Counted from the first letter of the stretch, positions 16,555-26,960 are shown. The stretch is DNA of 64,000 bases from Thiohalocapsa sp. (GCA_021736785.1 JAIPFF010000023.1:1-64000); one strand, 5' to 3'. Numbers and translations: made by a program. The notes: generated from the sequence alone by a model not told the origin.

Positions 16555-17096
16555 GGGAAGGCTCGCCACTGCTCGCTCAGTCTTCCGCGACCGAGGCGAA
16601 GCAGGATTGCCGTTTCCGTCTGCGCGCGTTGCTCGCGGAGCGTGTCGCTCCCGCGGGCCGCAGCGCGATGAGCCTTCGAGGCCGGGCACGTTATTCGAGG
16701 ACGATGTTGTCGGTGGGGCCTGATCCCGTTGCGGGCCGAGTCGAAGCGGGCCGGCGCATCCGCGGCGATCGCCCGGCCTATTCGGACCGCCGCAGCCCGC
16801 CGGCGGTTCCCCTGTCGTATTCGCGACAGCGGGCGTCGATTTCTCGACACCGGTCATCGGTCGACACCGCATCCAGGGTCGCCATCTTGCTCGCCGGGGC
16901 GACTCGTGCCGACGCATCGTCCCTGCCGTCGGTGCGTGCCACCCGGGGGCGCAAGCCATAGGCGCCCGGCAAGCTCCTGAAAAAAAAGACGATCACTGAC
17001 AGTGAGCTGACGCACCGACCGCGTCGGATGACATCCGCGGTCGGATTGTCCCGCCTGCGGGAGGCATTGGCGCAAAGCCTGCATCACTCGCTCCTT
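16555..17096. other. Intergenic region, no gene seen
   Basis: Frames in this 540-bp stretch give only low-complexity Arg/Ser/Ala translations. Near the right end there is a run of eight A (around 16980-16988), followed by a perfect 13-bp palindrome TCACTGACAGTGA (16993-17005) about 90 bases before the next gene, which might be a regulator binding site. Confidence 0.45.
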
Positions 17097-17471
17097 ATGA
17101 CAACACTCGAAGACCATCGCGCGGCCTTTCTGCCGATCGCCGAGGCGCTCTGCCGGGCGCTCCGGGCCGAGGTCGAGAAACTTGGCCTGGACGCCGGCGA
17201 CGTGGCATTGCCGGCGGCCGAAGCCGCGGTCTATCGACTCACCCCGGATCCGGCGGCCGGCCGTGATTCACTCATCGGCGAGTGGCTCGACGCCCGCGGG
17301 CAGCGAACAGGCATGTTGGTGCTCAACGCGGACGGCAGCTTCTTCGCCGAGCACGATGTGGTGCGCCTGCATCCGGGCGACCCGGGCTGTTTCGTCGAGG
17401 CGGTCAGCGCCTGGGGCCGCGATGAGCGGATCATGGCAGAGCCTCGACTGATGCGGATGCCGGCTGACTAG
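17097..17471 (+). CDS. Hypothetical protein upstream of nnrS
   Basis: The 124-residue product has a helical first half (MTTLEDHRAAFLPIAEALCRALRAEVEKLGL) and a beta-rich second half (GMLVLNADGSFFAEHDVVRLHPGDPGCFVEAVSAWG). There is no signal peptide or membrane segment and I recognise no family. The ATG at 17097 is preferred over one at 17028 because the extra residues look untypical, although neither has a good ribosome-binding site. It stands in the same direction as the next unknown gene and nnrS, so a shared respiratory function is possible but unproven. Confidence 0.65.
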   Translation: MTTLEDHRAAFLPIAEALCRALRAEVEKLGLDAGDVALPAAEAAVYRLTPDPAAGRDSLIGEWLDARGQRTGMLVLNADGSFFAEHDVVRLHPGDPGCFVEAVSAWGRDERIMAEPRLMRMPAD

Positions 17472-17617
17472 CGCCGGGACAGCCGCTCGAGATCCTGATT
17501 GATGGTCTACGAGACGGATATTGGCGAGACGCGCAGTGGAGGCCGGCCAGGGCGCTTGCGGCGCCCCGGCCGGTCCGCGAGCGCGTCATCAAGCACGCGA
17601 TGAATGGAGGTCCGGTC

Positions 17618-18031
17618 ATGAGCGAGCCCCGGCTGATCCTTTATCACAAGCACGGCACCAGCGCCCGCACGCGCTTCTTGCGTCTTGCCCACGGCGGCGT
17701 CTGCGGTCCCGATGCCTTGCCCGCCGGGGCCGAGTTGGGAGCCGACGAAGCACCCGCCGTGCTGACGCATCCGGCCATGCTGTTGCGCGCCGCCGAGGAG
17801 CGTTTTCACCTGCCTCGCGGAAGTCTCGAGCCCGACGGCGGTTTCCGCTGCAGCGTCAGCGATGACGGAGAAACCACCGAGGTGCACTTGGCCCACTTCA
17901 CCGCGATCGACCCGCCCTTTGCGGCGGTGGATGCCGAAGGCGCCTGCTTTATCGATCTGACCCAGGCCCGCGGATTGCCGGCGGTCGAGCTCGCGCTGCT
18001 GCGGCGCGCCTACGAGCACGTGCTCGGTTGA
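17618..18031 (+). CDS. Hypothetical protein upstream of nnrS
   Basis: The 137-residue product is soluble and starts MSEPRLILYHKHGTSARTRFLRLAHGGVCG. It contains the segment HLAHFTAIDPPFAAVDAEG and a final helix LPAVELALLRRAYEHVLG. A GGAGGT ribosome-binding site fixes the ATG at 17618. I recognise no family and no catalytic motif. A GC-rich hairpin (CCGGCCG...CGGCCGG, about 18073-18091) after the stop may end its transcript before the nnrS promoter. Confidence 0.7.
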   Translation: MSEPRLILYHKHGTSARTRFLRLAHGGVCGPDALPAGAELGADEAPAVLTHPAMLLRAAEERFHLPRGSLEPDGGFRCSVSDDGETTEVHLAHFTAIDPPFAAVDAEGACFIDLTQARGLPAVELALLRRAYEHVLG

Positions 18032-18098
18032 GCAGGCGCGCGCTCGGCGACGGGCGGGCCACCGCGGATCTTGCCGGCCGACGGACGGCCGGACCGGC

Positions 18099-18112
18099 TT
18101 GACCGGCATCAA
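18099..18112 (+). promoter_or_regulatory. FNR/DNR-type operator of nnrS
   Basis: TTGACCGGCATCAA matches the FNR-family consensus TTGAT-N4-ATCAA with one mismatch. A TAGTTT hexamer at 18135-18140 lies where a -10 box would fall if the site is centred at -41.5, the class II activator position. NnrS genes are known to be controlled by FNR-type regulators (NnrR, DNR) in response to nitric oxide or low oxygen, so the site is biologically sensible. Confidence 0.65.
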
Positions 18113-18165
18113 GTCCCGCCCGCGTGGCCGCGGTTAGTTTGACCGCAAAGCCCCGGAGGTCATCG

Positions 18166-19347
18166 ATGCTGTCTCAACCGCCCCGAAAGTCCGTCAACGG
18201 CATCGCGCTGTTATCGCTCGGATTCCGTCCTTTCTTTTTGGTCGCCGGCGTCAGCGCCGCGGCATCGCTGTTGATATGGTTGGCGATGCTGCACGGATTG
18301 GCCCCGATCAGCCTGCAGTTCCCGGGCAGCGCCTGGCACGCCCACGAGATGTTGTTCGGCTACACCATGGCCGTCGTCGCCGGTTTTCTATTGACGGCGG
18401 TGCGCAATTGGACCGGGCAGCCGACCGCCGCTGATTCCGAGCTGGCGGTGCTTGTGCTGGTGTGGCTCGCGGGACGGATGTTGCCCTGGCTGGCGCTGCC
18501 GCCTGTCGCCGCCGGCATCATTGCGGCAGCCTTTCCGGTGTTGCTGGCCCTGTCGCTGCGGCGGCCGCTGTGGACAGGGAGCAACCGGGTGAATCGGGTG
18601 TTTCTGGCCATTCTGGGCGGGATGGGCATCGCCGCCTTCTGGAGCCATCTGCAGGCCGGCGGCGTCGTGCCGGCCGCTGTCCTGGATGCCGACGCGCTGA
18701 TGCTTGATCTGACCCTATTGACGTTGATGATCGTCTCCGGGCGCGTGCTGCCGTTCTTCACGCGCAGTGCGCTGCCGGGGGCCGAGCCCCGGGTCTCGGA
18801 TCGGCTCGACGCGGCAACCTTCGCCGCTGCCGGCGCCTGGGTTGCGGCCGACCTGTTCAGTCCGTGGCCGGCGCTCGCGGGCAGTCTGGCATTGCTGCTG
18901 GCGTTGCTGCTGACGCTGCGTGTTGCCGGCTGGCACGACCGGCGCGCCTGGGGCATTCCGATTCTGGCCGTACTGTATGCGGGGGCTGTTTGGCTGGTGC
19001 TCGGGCTTGCGCTCGGCGCCGCCGCCGATTTCGGGCTGATGGCGCCCACGCCGGCGCTACATGCGCTGACCGCCGGCGCGATCGGGGTCTTCACGCTGGG
19101 GATGATGGTGCGCATCACGCTGGGGCACACCGGACGTGCGATGCGCGCGCCGCCGCTGCTCGTCGCGGCCTTTATCGCGGTGAATGCCGCGGCGGGCGTT
19201 CGCGTGTTTCTGCCGCTGCTCTGGCCCGGCGCCTACGATGTCTGGATGTTGTTGTCGGGCCTGCTTTGGGTGGCCGCATTCGGGGGCTTCCTCGCGGTGC
19301 AGGGGCCGATGCTGATCCGACCGCGCGCCGACGGCCGGCCGATCTGA
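18166..19347 (+). CDS. nnrS: NnrS family haem/copper membrane protein
   Basis: The 393-residue polytopic protein (about 12 membrane segments) carries the NnrS hallmarks: GFRPFFLVAG at the first helix, AWHAHEMLFGYTMAVVAGFLLTAVRNWTG, and HALTAGAIGVFTLGMMVRITLGHTGR in the second half, with conserved His residues for metal binding. NnrS protects cells against nitric oxide stress and is expressed with denitrification genes. The ATG at 18166 follows a GGAGGT ribosome-binding site; an in-frame upstream ATG at 18124 is rejected. An FNR-type box lies 53 bases upstream. It suggests that the organism meets nitric oxide, for example by denitrifying, but no reductase genes are in the window. Confidence 0.95.
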   Translation: MLSQPPRKSVNGIALLSLGFRPFFLVAGVSAAASLLIWLAMLHGLAPISLQFPGSAWHAHEMLFGYTMAVVAGFLLTAVRNWTGQPTAADSELAVLVLVWLAGRMLPWLALPPVAAGIIAAAFPVLLALSLRRPLWTGSNRVNRVFLAILGGMGIAAFWSHLQAGGVVPAAVLDADALMLDLTLLTLMIVSGRVLPFFTRSALPGAEPRVSDRLDAATFAAAGAWVAADLFSPWPALAGSLALLLALLLTLRVAGWHDRRAWGIPILAVLYAGAVWLVLGLALGAAADFGLMAPTPALHALTAGAIGVFTLGMMVRITLGHTGRAMRAPPLLVAAFIAVNAAAGVRVFLPLLWPGAYDVWMLLSGLLWVAAFGGFLAVQGPMLIRPRADGRPI

Positions 19348-19387
19348 AGTATACCGCGGCCCGCCGCAGCTCTTTGCCGATCGTCCC

Positions 19388-21049
19388 TTATACCAATGCC
19401 GCGAGCCCCCGGCCGGCCGATGCCTGCGGTGGAGTTGTCGCAGTCGGCGCCGAGGCCGGCGCCGCAGGGACCGGCGTCACCTCCGGCGGCGCCGCCTGCA
19501 CGGGCGGGCTTTCGGGAGGCGTCGGCGCAGAGGGTGCGGCCGGGGCCGACGGAGGCGTCACGCTCGGTGCCGGCGTGGGCGGTGTCGGTGCTTGCATCGA
19601 CGGAGCCGCCGCCGCTGGCGGACGGTCCTGCTTGGCAGCTTCGGGAGCGCGGTCGTCCGCGCGTTGCGACGGCGGCTCGACGTCCGCCGCGCTCGGCGCT
19701 GCCCCCCGCGGGGCAGCGCCTGCCGGCGGTGCGGCAGGTGTCGCCGGCTCAGCAGGTACCGCGGGTGCAGAAGGTACTGCAGGCGCAGACGGTGCCGCCG
19801 GTGCAGAAGGTACCGCGGGCGCGGATGGCGCTGCCGGTGCCGAAGGCGCGGCAGACGCTGCAGCAGGTTGGTTATCCGCATCGGGCGCCGATCCGCCTTC
19901 GGCGGTCGGGCCGGCGGGTGCAGCGCCCGCGCCGGCGCCCGCCGGCGACTCGGCGGGCGACGTGGCCTGCTGCGACGTTCCCTCTGCCGGTGCGGACGGG
20001 GTCGTCGCCTGCTCGCCGGACACGACGCTCGACTCGGCCGTGCCGCGAGCTGCCTCGGGTGCCTGCTGCGGCCGGGGTGTCGATTGCGGTGCGGACGCGG
20101 TGGAGGTCGACGGTCGTGGCTTGGCGGGAGCGGCTTGGACCGGGCGACTCGACCGCGCCGAGGCGGACGAGGCCGCCGGCACCGGCTCCGTGCCCGACTG
20201 TTTGAGCACCGCGATCTCGGCGTCGAGGCCGTCGATGGCTGCACCTTCGCTAGCGGCGGCCGCCGCGGCGCGCCGGGCGCGCTCCTCCGCCTGTTGGCGG
20301 GCGATGCGCGCTGCATAGTTGCCGTAGTCCGGTCCGTCGCCGACCACCGTCACGCGGGTGCCGTTGGCGACGTGCTGAAATGCCTTTTGCGAAAATGACT
20401 TCGGCATCCGGATACAGCCATGCGACGCGGGGCTGCCGGGGCGCGGGATGGGACCGGCATGCATGCCGATGCCGTCGTAGGTCATGCGCATGAAGTTGGG
20501 CATGCTGGCGCCGACGAACTTGGCGCCGGCGGGCACGGGATCTTTGCCGTGAGCGCTGGCCTTGATGACCTTGCCGTTGTTGCCGACGATTTTGCCGTAA
20601 AGATTGGAGCGCTTGTCCTTGACCTTCTCCAGGATCGAGAACTCGCCCCGTGGAGTCGGATGGGAGGCGACACCCGATGCGATCGTGGTCCAGCCGATCT
20701 GTTCCTGCCCGTCGTAAAAGCGTGCCTTTTGCTCGTTGGTGTCGATCACGACGCGTGTCACCGAGCGACCGTCGCCGTTCCATTCGTACAATTTGCCGGG
20801 CGCCGGCTTCTCCTGCGGTTCCGGGATCGGCTCGGGATCCTGCTCCGACTCCGCGGCTGTCTCCGGCCCCGATTCGGCCCCTTCCGCCGCGGATTCTTCG
20901 TCGGCCGCGTCGGCCCCGCCCATTTTGAACGGGTCCGGGAAGGGCATCTGAGCGCAGCCCGCGAGCCATATCGAGGCGATGAGGGCGGCCGAGAGGGCGG
21001 CGATACGGATCGGGAGTCGCGGTAGGCGGCGGTGCTTGTTTTCGTTCAC
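19388..21049 (-). CDS. L,D-transpeptidase (YkuD) lipoprotein with long Ala/Pro-rich tail
   Basis: The 553-residue protein begins with a lipoprotein signal ending LAGC (Cys32). An acidic Glu/Pro linker leads to a YkuD domain (about residues 90-245) with the active-site motif SHGCIRMP, Cys212, and an upstream GMHAGP His. It should act in the periplasm on peptidoglycan, forming 3-3 cross-links or attaching proteins. From about residue 290 to the end the chain is almost only Ala, Pro, Ser, Thr and Glu, with tandem APSAPA/V units around 19750-19860. This unusually long disordered tail may span the cell wall. A short coiled coil (QQAEERARRAAAAAA) separates the two parts. The direct-repeat DNA invites length variation. 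Confidence 0.9.
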   Translation of the reverse strand: MNENKHRRLPRLPIRIAALSAALIASIWLAGCAQMPFPDPFKMGGADAADEESAAEGAESGPETAAESEQDPEPIPEPQEKPAPGKLYEWNGDGRSVTRVVIDTNEQKARFYDGQEQIGWTTIASGVASHPTPRGEFSILEKVKDKRSNLYGKIVGNNGKVIKASAHGKDPVPAGAKFVGASMPNFMRMTYDGIGMHAGPIPRPGSPASHGCIRMPKSFSQKAFQHVANGTRVTVVGDGPDYGNYAARIARQQAEERARRAAAAAASEGAAIDGLDAEIAVLKQSGTEPVPAASSASARSSRPVQAAPAKPRPSTSTASAPQSTPRPQQAPEAARGTAESSVVSGEQATTPSAPAEGTSQQATSPAESPAGAGAGAAPAGPTAEGGSAPDADNQPAAASAAPSAPAAPSAPAVPSAPAAPSAPAVPSAPAVPAEPATPAAPPAGAAPRGAAPSAADVEPPSQRADDRAPEAAKQDRPPAAAAPSMQAPTPPTPAPSVTPPSAPAAPSAPTPPESPPVQAAPPEVTPVPAAPASAPTATTPPQASAGRGLAALV

Positions 21050-21281
21050 TTCGTGCGTCTACTTTCGTGTTGGGCATGCGCGCTGCGCAATTGCCTTTGC
21101 AGTTGCCTTTAAAGTTAACGCATTGAGTGTCTTCGAATCAAAGCCGGTGACCAGGGTTGTCGTGCGCGCCGGGTCGCTGGCGCAGGCTCGGGTGCGGTAT
21201 CCTTCCGCCCAGATCCCGCGTGTCGCGCCGACAGCCTCCCCGGCATGCTCCCAGACATCCTCCTAGCCGAGACCGAATTCG

Positions 21282-23846
21282 ATGCAGACTGACTACGACC
21301 CGCGTGCCGTGGAAGCCGCGGCTCAACGCTATTGGGAAGAAAACAAGACGTTTCGCGCCGTAGAGGACCCATCGCGCGAGAAGTTTTACTGCCTCTCGAT
21401 GTTCCCCTATCCGTCCGGGCGGCTGCACATGGGCCATGTGCGCAACTACACCATCGGCGACGTCATCGCCCGTTACCAGCGCATGCTGGGCAAGAACGTG
21501 CTGCAGCCCATGGGCTGGGACGCTTTCGGCCTGCCGGCGGAGAACGCGGCCATCAAGCAGGGTATCCCGCCGTCGCAGTGGACCAAGTCCAACATCGCCT
21601 ACATGAAGGGGCAGCTGCGCCAACTCGGCTTCGGCTACGACTGGGAGCGCGAGCTCGCCACCTGCGACCCGGACTACTACCGCTGGGAGCAGTGGCTGTT
21701 CACCCGGCTGATGGATAAGGGCTTGGCTTATCGCGCCAAGGCCGTGGTCAATTGGGATCCCGTCGATCAAACCGTGCTCGCCAACGAGCAGGTCATCGAC
21801 GGTAAGGGATGGCGCTCCGGCGCCGTCGTGGAGAAGCGCGAGATCGAGCAGTGGTTCGTGCGCATCACCGACTATGCCCAGGAGCTGCTCGATGCCCTCG
21901 ATGGCCTGCAGGGCTGGCCCGAGCAGGTGCGCACCATGCAGCGCAACTGGATCGGGCGCTCCGAGGGTGTGCACATGGACTTCGGCATCGAGGGCTCGGA
22001 GCAGAGGCTCGGTATCTTCACCACCCGCCCGGACACCGTCATGGGCGTGACCTATGTCGCGGTCGCCGCCGAGCACCCGCTGGCGCGCGAGGCCGCGGAG
22101 CAGGATCCCGCGCTGGCCGCCTTCATCGACGAGTGCCGTCGCGGCGGCGTCACCGAGGCCGAGCTCGAGACCATGGAGAAGAAGGGCCACCGGCTCGGGC
22201 GCAACGCGGTGCATCCGGTCACCGGCGAGTCGGTGCCGATGTTCGCCGCCAACTTCGTGCTGATGGGCTACGGTACGGGGGCGGTGATGGCCGTGCCGGC
22301 CCACGATCAGCGCGACTGGGAGTTCGCCGAGCGCTACGGTATCCCGAAGAAGCAGGTCATCGCGTCCGCGGACGGCAGCGCCTGCGGCATCGAGGAGGGC
22401 GCCTACGTCCAAAAGGGCGTCTTGCGCGATTCCGGTCCCTTCGACGGAATGACATCCGAGCAGGCCTTCGACGCCATCGCCGCATGGCTCGAGCAGCACG
22501 GCAAGGGCGGCAAGCGCATCACCTTTCGCTTGCGGGACTGGGGCGTCTCGCGTCAGCGCTACTGGGGCTGCCCGCTGCCCGTCGTGCATCGTCCCGACGG
22601 CTCGATCCGGGCCGAGACCGACCTGCCCGTGCGCCTGCCCGAGGACGTCGTCGTCGACGGCGCGGGCTCGCCGCTGAAGCGCATGCCGGCATTCTCCGAG
22701 CTGCCCGGTGGCGAAACGCGCGAGACAGACACCTTCGATACCTTTTTCGAGTCGAGCTGGTACTACGCCCGCTACTGCGCGCCGGATTGCGACGACGCCA
22801 TGCTCGACGAGCGGGCCAAGTACTGGCTGCCGGTGGATCAATACATCGGTGGCGTCGAGCACGCCGTGCTGCACCTGCTCTACGCGCGTTTCTTCCACAA
22901 GCTGATGCGCGACGAGGGCCTGGTGGACAACGACGAGCCGTTCGCGCGGCTGCTGACCCAGGGCATGGTGGTGGCCGAGACCTGGTACCGCCAGGATGCC
23001 GACGGCCGTAAGCACTGGTTCAGCCCGGCCGAGGTCGAGGTGACCCGCGACGACAAGGGCAAGATGGTCTCGGCGGTGCTGGCGTCCGACGGCGAGCCGG
23101 TGCTGTTCGGCGGCATCGAGAAAATGTCGAAGTCGAAGAACAACGGCGTCGATCCCGAGGCCCTCACCGCGCGTTACGGCGCCGACACGGTGCGGCTCTA
23201 CACCATGTTCACGTCGCCGCCGGAACAATCGCTGGAATGGAACGACGAGGGCGTCGAGGGCGCCTCGCGCTTTCTGAAGCGGTTGTGGACGCTGGCGACA
23301 GGCAACCGCGACGCCATTGCCCGGGCGCCTGCCGTCGGCGAGCTCGACCTCGACGAGGCCACGGCAGCAGCGCGCCGGGAGCTGCACGCCGCTCTGAAGA
23401 AGGCCCTGTTCGACTACGAGCGCCAGCAGTTCAACACCGTGGTGTCGGGCTGTATGACGATGGTGAACGTGCTGTACAAGGTCGACGCCTCCGCCGCCGC
23501 GGGCGGGCTGCTGCGCGAGGGCATCGGCATCGTGCTGCGCCTGCTCGCGCCCATTGCGCCCCACGTCACTCACCATCTCTGGCGCGAGCTGGGGTTCGGC
23601 GACGATGTCCTCTCTGCCGGCTGGCCGGCCGTCGACGAGGCAGCGCTTGCCAGCGACAGCATCGAGTACGTGGTTCAGGTCAACGGCAAGGTGCGCGCCA
23701 AGGTGCAGGTGCCGGCGGACGCGGACAATGCGGCGATCGAGGCCGCGGCGCTGGCCAACGACAACGTGCAGCGTTTTATCGAGGGCGTCACCGTGCGCAA
23801 GGTGATCGTCGTGCCCGGCAAGTTGGTCAACGTGGTGGCTAAATGA
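21282..23846 (+). CDS. leuS: Leucyl-tRNA synthetase
   Basis: The 854-residue class I synthetase charges tRNA-Leu with leucine in the cytoplasm. It shows the HIGH motif as HMGH (residues 49-52, in [14 protein letters not shown]), the KMSKS loop at 614-618, the CP1 editing domain with the TTRPDT-type motif ([13 protein letters not shown]) and the C-terminal anticodon-binding domain. The length is normal (E. coli 860). The last four bases overlap lptE, and lptE, holA, proA and nadD follow in the usual gammaproteobacterial order. A frame of over 900 codons on the opposite strand is a composition artefact. Confidence 0.99.
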   Translation: MQTDYDPRAVEAAAQRYWEENKTFRAVEDPSREKFYCLSMFPYPSGRLHMGHVRNYTIGDVIARYQRMLGKNVLQPMGWDAFGLPAENAAIKQGIPPSQWTKSNIAYMKGQLRQLGFGYDWERELATCDPDYYRWEQWLFTRLMDKGLAYRAKAVVNWDPVDQTVLANEQVIDGKGWRSGAVVEKREIEQWFVRITDYAQELLDALDGLQGWPEQVRTMQRNWIGRSEGVHMDFGIEGSEQRLGIFTTRPDTVMGVTYVAVAAEHPLAREAAEQDPALAAFIDECRRGGVTEAELETMEKKGHRLGRNAVHPVTGESVPMFAANFVLMGYGTGAVMAVPAHDQRDWEFAERYGIPKKQVIASADGSACGIEEGAYVQKGVLRDSGPFDGMTSEQAFDAIAAWLEQHGKGGKRITFRLRDWGVSRQRYWGCPLPVVHRPDGSIRAETDLPVRLPEDVVVDGAGSPLKRMPAFSELPGGETRETDTFDTFFESSWYYARYCAPDCDDAMLDERAKYWLPVDQYIGGVEHAVLHLLYARFFHKLMRDEGLVDNDEPFARLLTQGMVVAETWYRQDADGRKHWFSPAEVEVTRDDKGKMVSAVLASDGEPVLFGGIEKMSKSKNNGVDPEALTARYGADTVRLYTMFTSPPEQSLEWNDEGVEGASRFLKRLWTLATGNRDAIARAPAVGELDLDEATAAARRELHAALKKALFDYERQQFNTVVSGCMTMVNVLYKVDASAAAGGLLREGIGIVLRLLAPIAPHVTHHLWRELGFGDDVLSAGWPAVDEAALASDSIEYVVQVNGKVRAKVQVPADADNAAIEAAALANDNVQRFIEGVTVRKVIVVPGKLVNVVAK

Positions 23847-24388
23847 AGCGCTCCACGGCACTCCGGGCGCGGGTGCCGCGCGGCGCGGGGCATGCCCCGT
23901 CGGTGGCGCTGGTGCTGCTGCTGTTCCTGCCGCTGGCGCTCGGCGGCTGCGGTTTCCAACTGCGCGGGGGCGTGGACATTCCGCCGGATTTGACCCCCCT
24001 CTATATCCAATCGGGCGGCCTCGTCGGCGAGGCCATCGAGGCCCGCCTGCAGGGCAGCGAGGTCGGCATCAGCCCCACGCCGGCCGACGCCGGCATGATT
24101 CTGCGCGTCCTGTCCGAGAACCGGTCCTCGCGCGTGGTCGCCGTGGACCGCGAGGGAAAAGCCTTGGCATTCGAGCTGAGCTTCAGAGTGCGCTTCGACG
24201 CGCAGGCCGGCGACGGCAGGCAATTGCTGGCGCCGCAGACGCTGACGCTGGATCGTACCTTCGACGACAACCCCAATGTCGCAGTGCTGGGCAAGGAACT
24301 GGAGTCGGACATCATTTATCGCGACATGGCCAACGATGCCGCGGACCAGGTGCTGCTGCGTCTGCGCGCCGGCCTCGGGAGTGGCTGA
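23843..24388 (+). CDS. lptE: LPS-assembly lipoprotein LptE
   Basis: The 181-residue product has a long N-terminal region, a hydrophobic signal ([17 protein letters not shown]) with a lipobox Cys at about residue 36, and then the LptE opening [19 protein letters not shown]. In the outer membrane LptE plugs the LptD barrel and helps insert lipopolysaccharide. The N-region before the signal (about 22 residues) is long; an internal start is possible, but the ATG overlapping leuS is the coupled one. Position between leuS and holA is the family's conserved context. Confidence 0.95.
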   Translation: MKRSTALRARVPRGAGHAPSVALVLLLFLPLALGGCGFQLRGGVDIPPDLTPLYIQSGGLVGEAIEARLQGSEVGISPTPADAGMILRVLSENRSSRVVAVDREGKALAFELSFRVRFDAQAGDGRQLLAPQTLTLDRTFDDNPNVAVLGKELESDIIYRDMANDAADQVLLRLRAGLGSG

Positions 24389-24391
24389 GCG

Positions 24392-25417
24392 GTGCGTTGC
24401 TCGCCGCAGCAGCTCGACGCAGCGCTGAAGCGTGCGCTGGCGCCGGTGTATCTGGTCTTCGGCGACGAGCCGCTGCAGCTCGGCGAGGCCGCCGCCGCGA
24501 TCCGCGCGCGGGCCTCGGCGCAGGGCTTCGCCGAGCGAACTTGTCTCGAGGCAGGGCCTCAATTCGACTGGTCCGCGCTGAGCGCGGAGGCCGGCAATCG
24601 GTCGCTGTTCGCCGATCGCCGGCTGATCGAGCTGCGCGTCGCCGGCGAAGGCGTCGGCCGTCAGGGCGGCGATGCCCTGCGGGCCTATTGCGAGCGCGGT
24701 GCCGACGACGTGCTGCTGCTGATCATCGCCCCGGGGCTCGACTGGAAGTCGTTGAAGTCCAAGTGGGCACAGGTGCTCGATGGCGCCGGCGTCATCGTTC
24801 AGGTGCGCCAGCTCCAGGGCGGAGCACTGCAACAATGGCTCGGCGCGCGCCTGCAGGCGCGGGGCTTTCGCCCGACACGCGAAGCGCTGGCGCTGCTTGC
24901 CGAGCGTGTGGAAGGCAATCTGCTCGCGGCCGATCAGGAAATCACCAAGCTCGCGCTGGTGCGCGAGCCGGGGCCGCTCGATGCCGAGGCCCTGTCCGCG
25001 GCGGTGCACGACAGCGCCCGCTATGACCTGTTCGACCTGACCGACGCCGCCATGGCGGGCGACCGCGCCCGCGTGACCCGTATCGTGCGCGGACTTGCCG
25101 CCGAAGGGACCGCGGAACCGCTGGTGCTGTGGGTGCTGGCGCGTGAGATCCGCAAGCTCGCGGCGGTCGCTTTCGCCGTTCGACACAACAAACCGCTCGG
25201 GCCGGTGCTGAAGGCGCACCAGGTGTGGGAGTCACGCCGGGCGGCCGTGCTGGCCGCGGCCAAGCGCATCCCCCTGGAGCGGCTGTGGTCGCTGGTGGCG
25301 CAGTGCGCGGAGGCGGATACCGTCATCAAGGGCCACGGTCAAGGGGACGCCTGGACATTGCTGGCGGGCATCGCCGACGGCCTCGTGGTGCCGCTGCAGC
25401 ACGGGCGTCCGGTGTAG
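24392..25417 (+). CDS. holA: DNA polymerase III subunit delta
   Basis: The 341-residue protein has the HolA pattern: QLDAALKRALAPVYLVFGDEPLQLGEAAAAIR at the N-terminus, the central LLLIIAPGLDWKSLKSKW region, EGNLLAADQEITKLAL, and the C-terminal collar segment with LARE..KLAA. Delta opens the sliding clamp in the clamp-loader complex. The start is a GTG three bases after lptE. Length and context (lptE-holA) agree with other Gammaproteobacteria. Confidence 0.96.
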   Translation: MRCSPQQLDAALKRALAPVYLVFGDEPLQLGEAAAAIRARASAQGFAERTCLEAGPQFDWSALSAEAGNRSLFADRRLIELRVAGEGVGRQGGDALRAYCERGADDVLLLIIAPGLDWKSLKSKWAQVLDGAGVIVQVRQLQGGALQQWLGARLQARGFRPTREALALLAERVEGNLLAADQEITKLALVREPGPLDAEALSAAVHDSARYDLFDLTDAAMAGDRARVTRIVRGLAAEGTAEPLVLWVLAREIRKLAAVAFAVRHNKPLGPVLKAHQVWESRRAAVLAAAKRIPLERLWSLVAQCAEADTVIKGHGQGDAWTLLAGIADGLVVPLQHGRPV

Positions 25418-25453
25418 AATTCGGCATCGCCCCAACGCGACCGGGAACCGTCT

Positions 25454-26728
25454 ATGCCATTTACAGATCACAGCAACGTCGAAGCCTATATCGCCGATGT
25501 CGGCGCATCGGCCCGTCAAGCCGCCCGCGCAATGGCGCGCGCCGATACCGCGGCCAAGGATCGCGCCCTGACGGCAATCGCAGCCGATTTGAATTCCGAG
25601 CGCGATGCGCTCGCCCGCGCCAATGCCGCGGACTTGGAAGCGGGCGCCGCCAAGGGGCTCGATGCCGCACTGCTCGACCGTCTCGAGCTAACGCCGGCGC
25701 GCGTCGACGCAATGATCGAAGGGCTGCGCCAGATCGCCGCGCTGCCGGACCCGATCGGCGAGATCACGGATCTGCGTTACCGCCCGACCGGCATCCAAGT
25801 CGGGCGTATGCGCGTGCCGCTCGGCGTGATCGGCATCATCTACGAGTCGCGGCCGAACGTCACCGCCGATGCCGCGGCGCTTTGCCTGAAGTCGGGCAAT
25901 GCGGCGGTGCTGCGCGGCGGCTCCGAGGCCTTCGAGTCGAACCATGCCATCGCCTCCAGTATTCGCCGCGGCCTCGAGGCCGCCGGCCTGCCCGGCAGCG
26001 CCGTGCAGGTGCTGGCAACCACCGACCGTGCCGCGGTCGGTGCCATGATCACGAGCCCGCAGCATATCGATGTGATTATCCCGCGCGGGGGTAAGGGCTT
26101 GATCGAGCGCATCAGCCGCGACGCCCGGGTGCCGGTGATCAAGCACCTCGACGGCATCTGCCATGTCTACATCGACGACCGCGCCGATCTGGACAAGGCC
26201 TTCGCCGTGGCGATGAACGCCAAGACGCAGCGTTACGGCACCTGCAATACCATGGAGACGCTGCTGGTGGCCGATGCGGTGGCCGGCGAGATCTTGCCCC
26301 CGCTGTGCCGGGCGCTGTCGGCTAAGGGCGTGGAGCTGCGCGGCTGCGAGCGCACGCGCGAGCTCGTTGCCGGCGTGCAAGCCGCGAGCGAGCAAGACTG
26401 GGATACGGAGTATCTGGCGCCGATCCTCTCCCTGCGCGTCGTCGCGGACATGGACGCGGCCATCGATCACATCGAGGCCCACGGCTCTCATCACACCGAC
26501 AGCATCGTCACCGAGGACTACAGCCGTGCGCGCCGCTTCCTGCGCGAGGTCGATTCCAGCTCGGTGATGGTGAACGCCTCCACGCGCTTCGCGGACGGCT
26601 TCGAGTACGGGCTCGGCGCCGAGATCGGGATCAGCACCGACAAGTTTCACGCCCGCGGTCCGGTCGGGCTCGAGGGGCTGACCTCAGTCAAATATGTGGT
26701 GCTGGGCGACGGTCATATCCGCACCTGA
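25454..26728 (+). CDS. proA: Gamma-glutamyl phosphate reductase
   Basis: The 424-residue enzyme converts gamma-glutamyl phosphate to glutamate semialdehyde with NADPH, the second step of proline synthesis. It has the aldehyde dehydrogenase fold. Visible marks include [43 protein letters not shown], the catalytic Cys264 in [12 protein letters not shown], and the C-terminal [17 protein letters not shown]. Length is normal (E. coli 417). The gene follows holA by 36 bp; proB is not in the window. Proline also serves as a compatible solute, which would suit a salt-adapted organism, but that is speculation. Confidence 0.98.
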   Translation: MPFTDHSNVEAYIADVGASARQAARAMARADTAAKDRALTAIAADLNSERDALARANAADLEAGAAKGLDAALLDRLELTPARVDAMIEGLRQIAALPDPIGEITDLRYRPTGIQVGRMRVPLGVIGIIYESRPNVTADAAALCLKSGNAAVLRGGSEAFESNHAIASSIRRGLEAAGLPGSAVQVLATTDRAAVGAMITSPQHIDVIIPRGGKGLIERISRDARVPVIKHLDGICHVYIDDRADLDKAFAVAMNAKTQRYGTCNTMETLLVADAVAGEILPPLCRALSAKGVELRGCERTRELVAGVQAASEQDWDTEYLAPILSLRVVADMDAAIDHIEAHGSHHTDSIVTEDYSRARRFLREVDSSSVMVNASTRFADGFEYGLGAEIGISTDKFHARGPVGLEGLTSVKYVVLGDGHIRT

Positions 26729-26960
26729 TGCGCGATGGGTGCATTCGCCCATGCCGCACACCGATGTTTTTGCTAATGTATCTTCAACGACAGCAGGAAT
26801 TCGAATCGGCGTGACGTTTGCCCCAGTCTTTTGCTCCGCGCACCGGCCCCTATCCGCCGCGCGCTTACTCTGCGCCGGCCCGCGCCGTGACGGTGCGCGC
26901 TAGCTGCCCGCGCGAGGGTGCGCGCGCGCGCGCGGCGACCGCCTTCGCCCGCGGGGCATC

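Noticed and set aside
19700..20316. Plus-strand frames opposite the transpeptidase tail
   Set aside because: They mirror the Ala/Pro-rich repeats of the minus-strand gene; no start signal or family match.
21138..23861. 907-codon open frame on the minus strand
   Set aside because: It lies opposite leuS. Long antisense frames are expected in GC-rich coding DNA and the translation resembles no protein.
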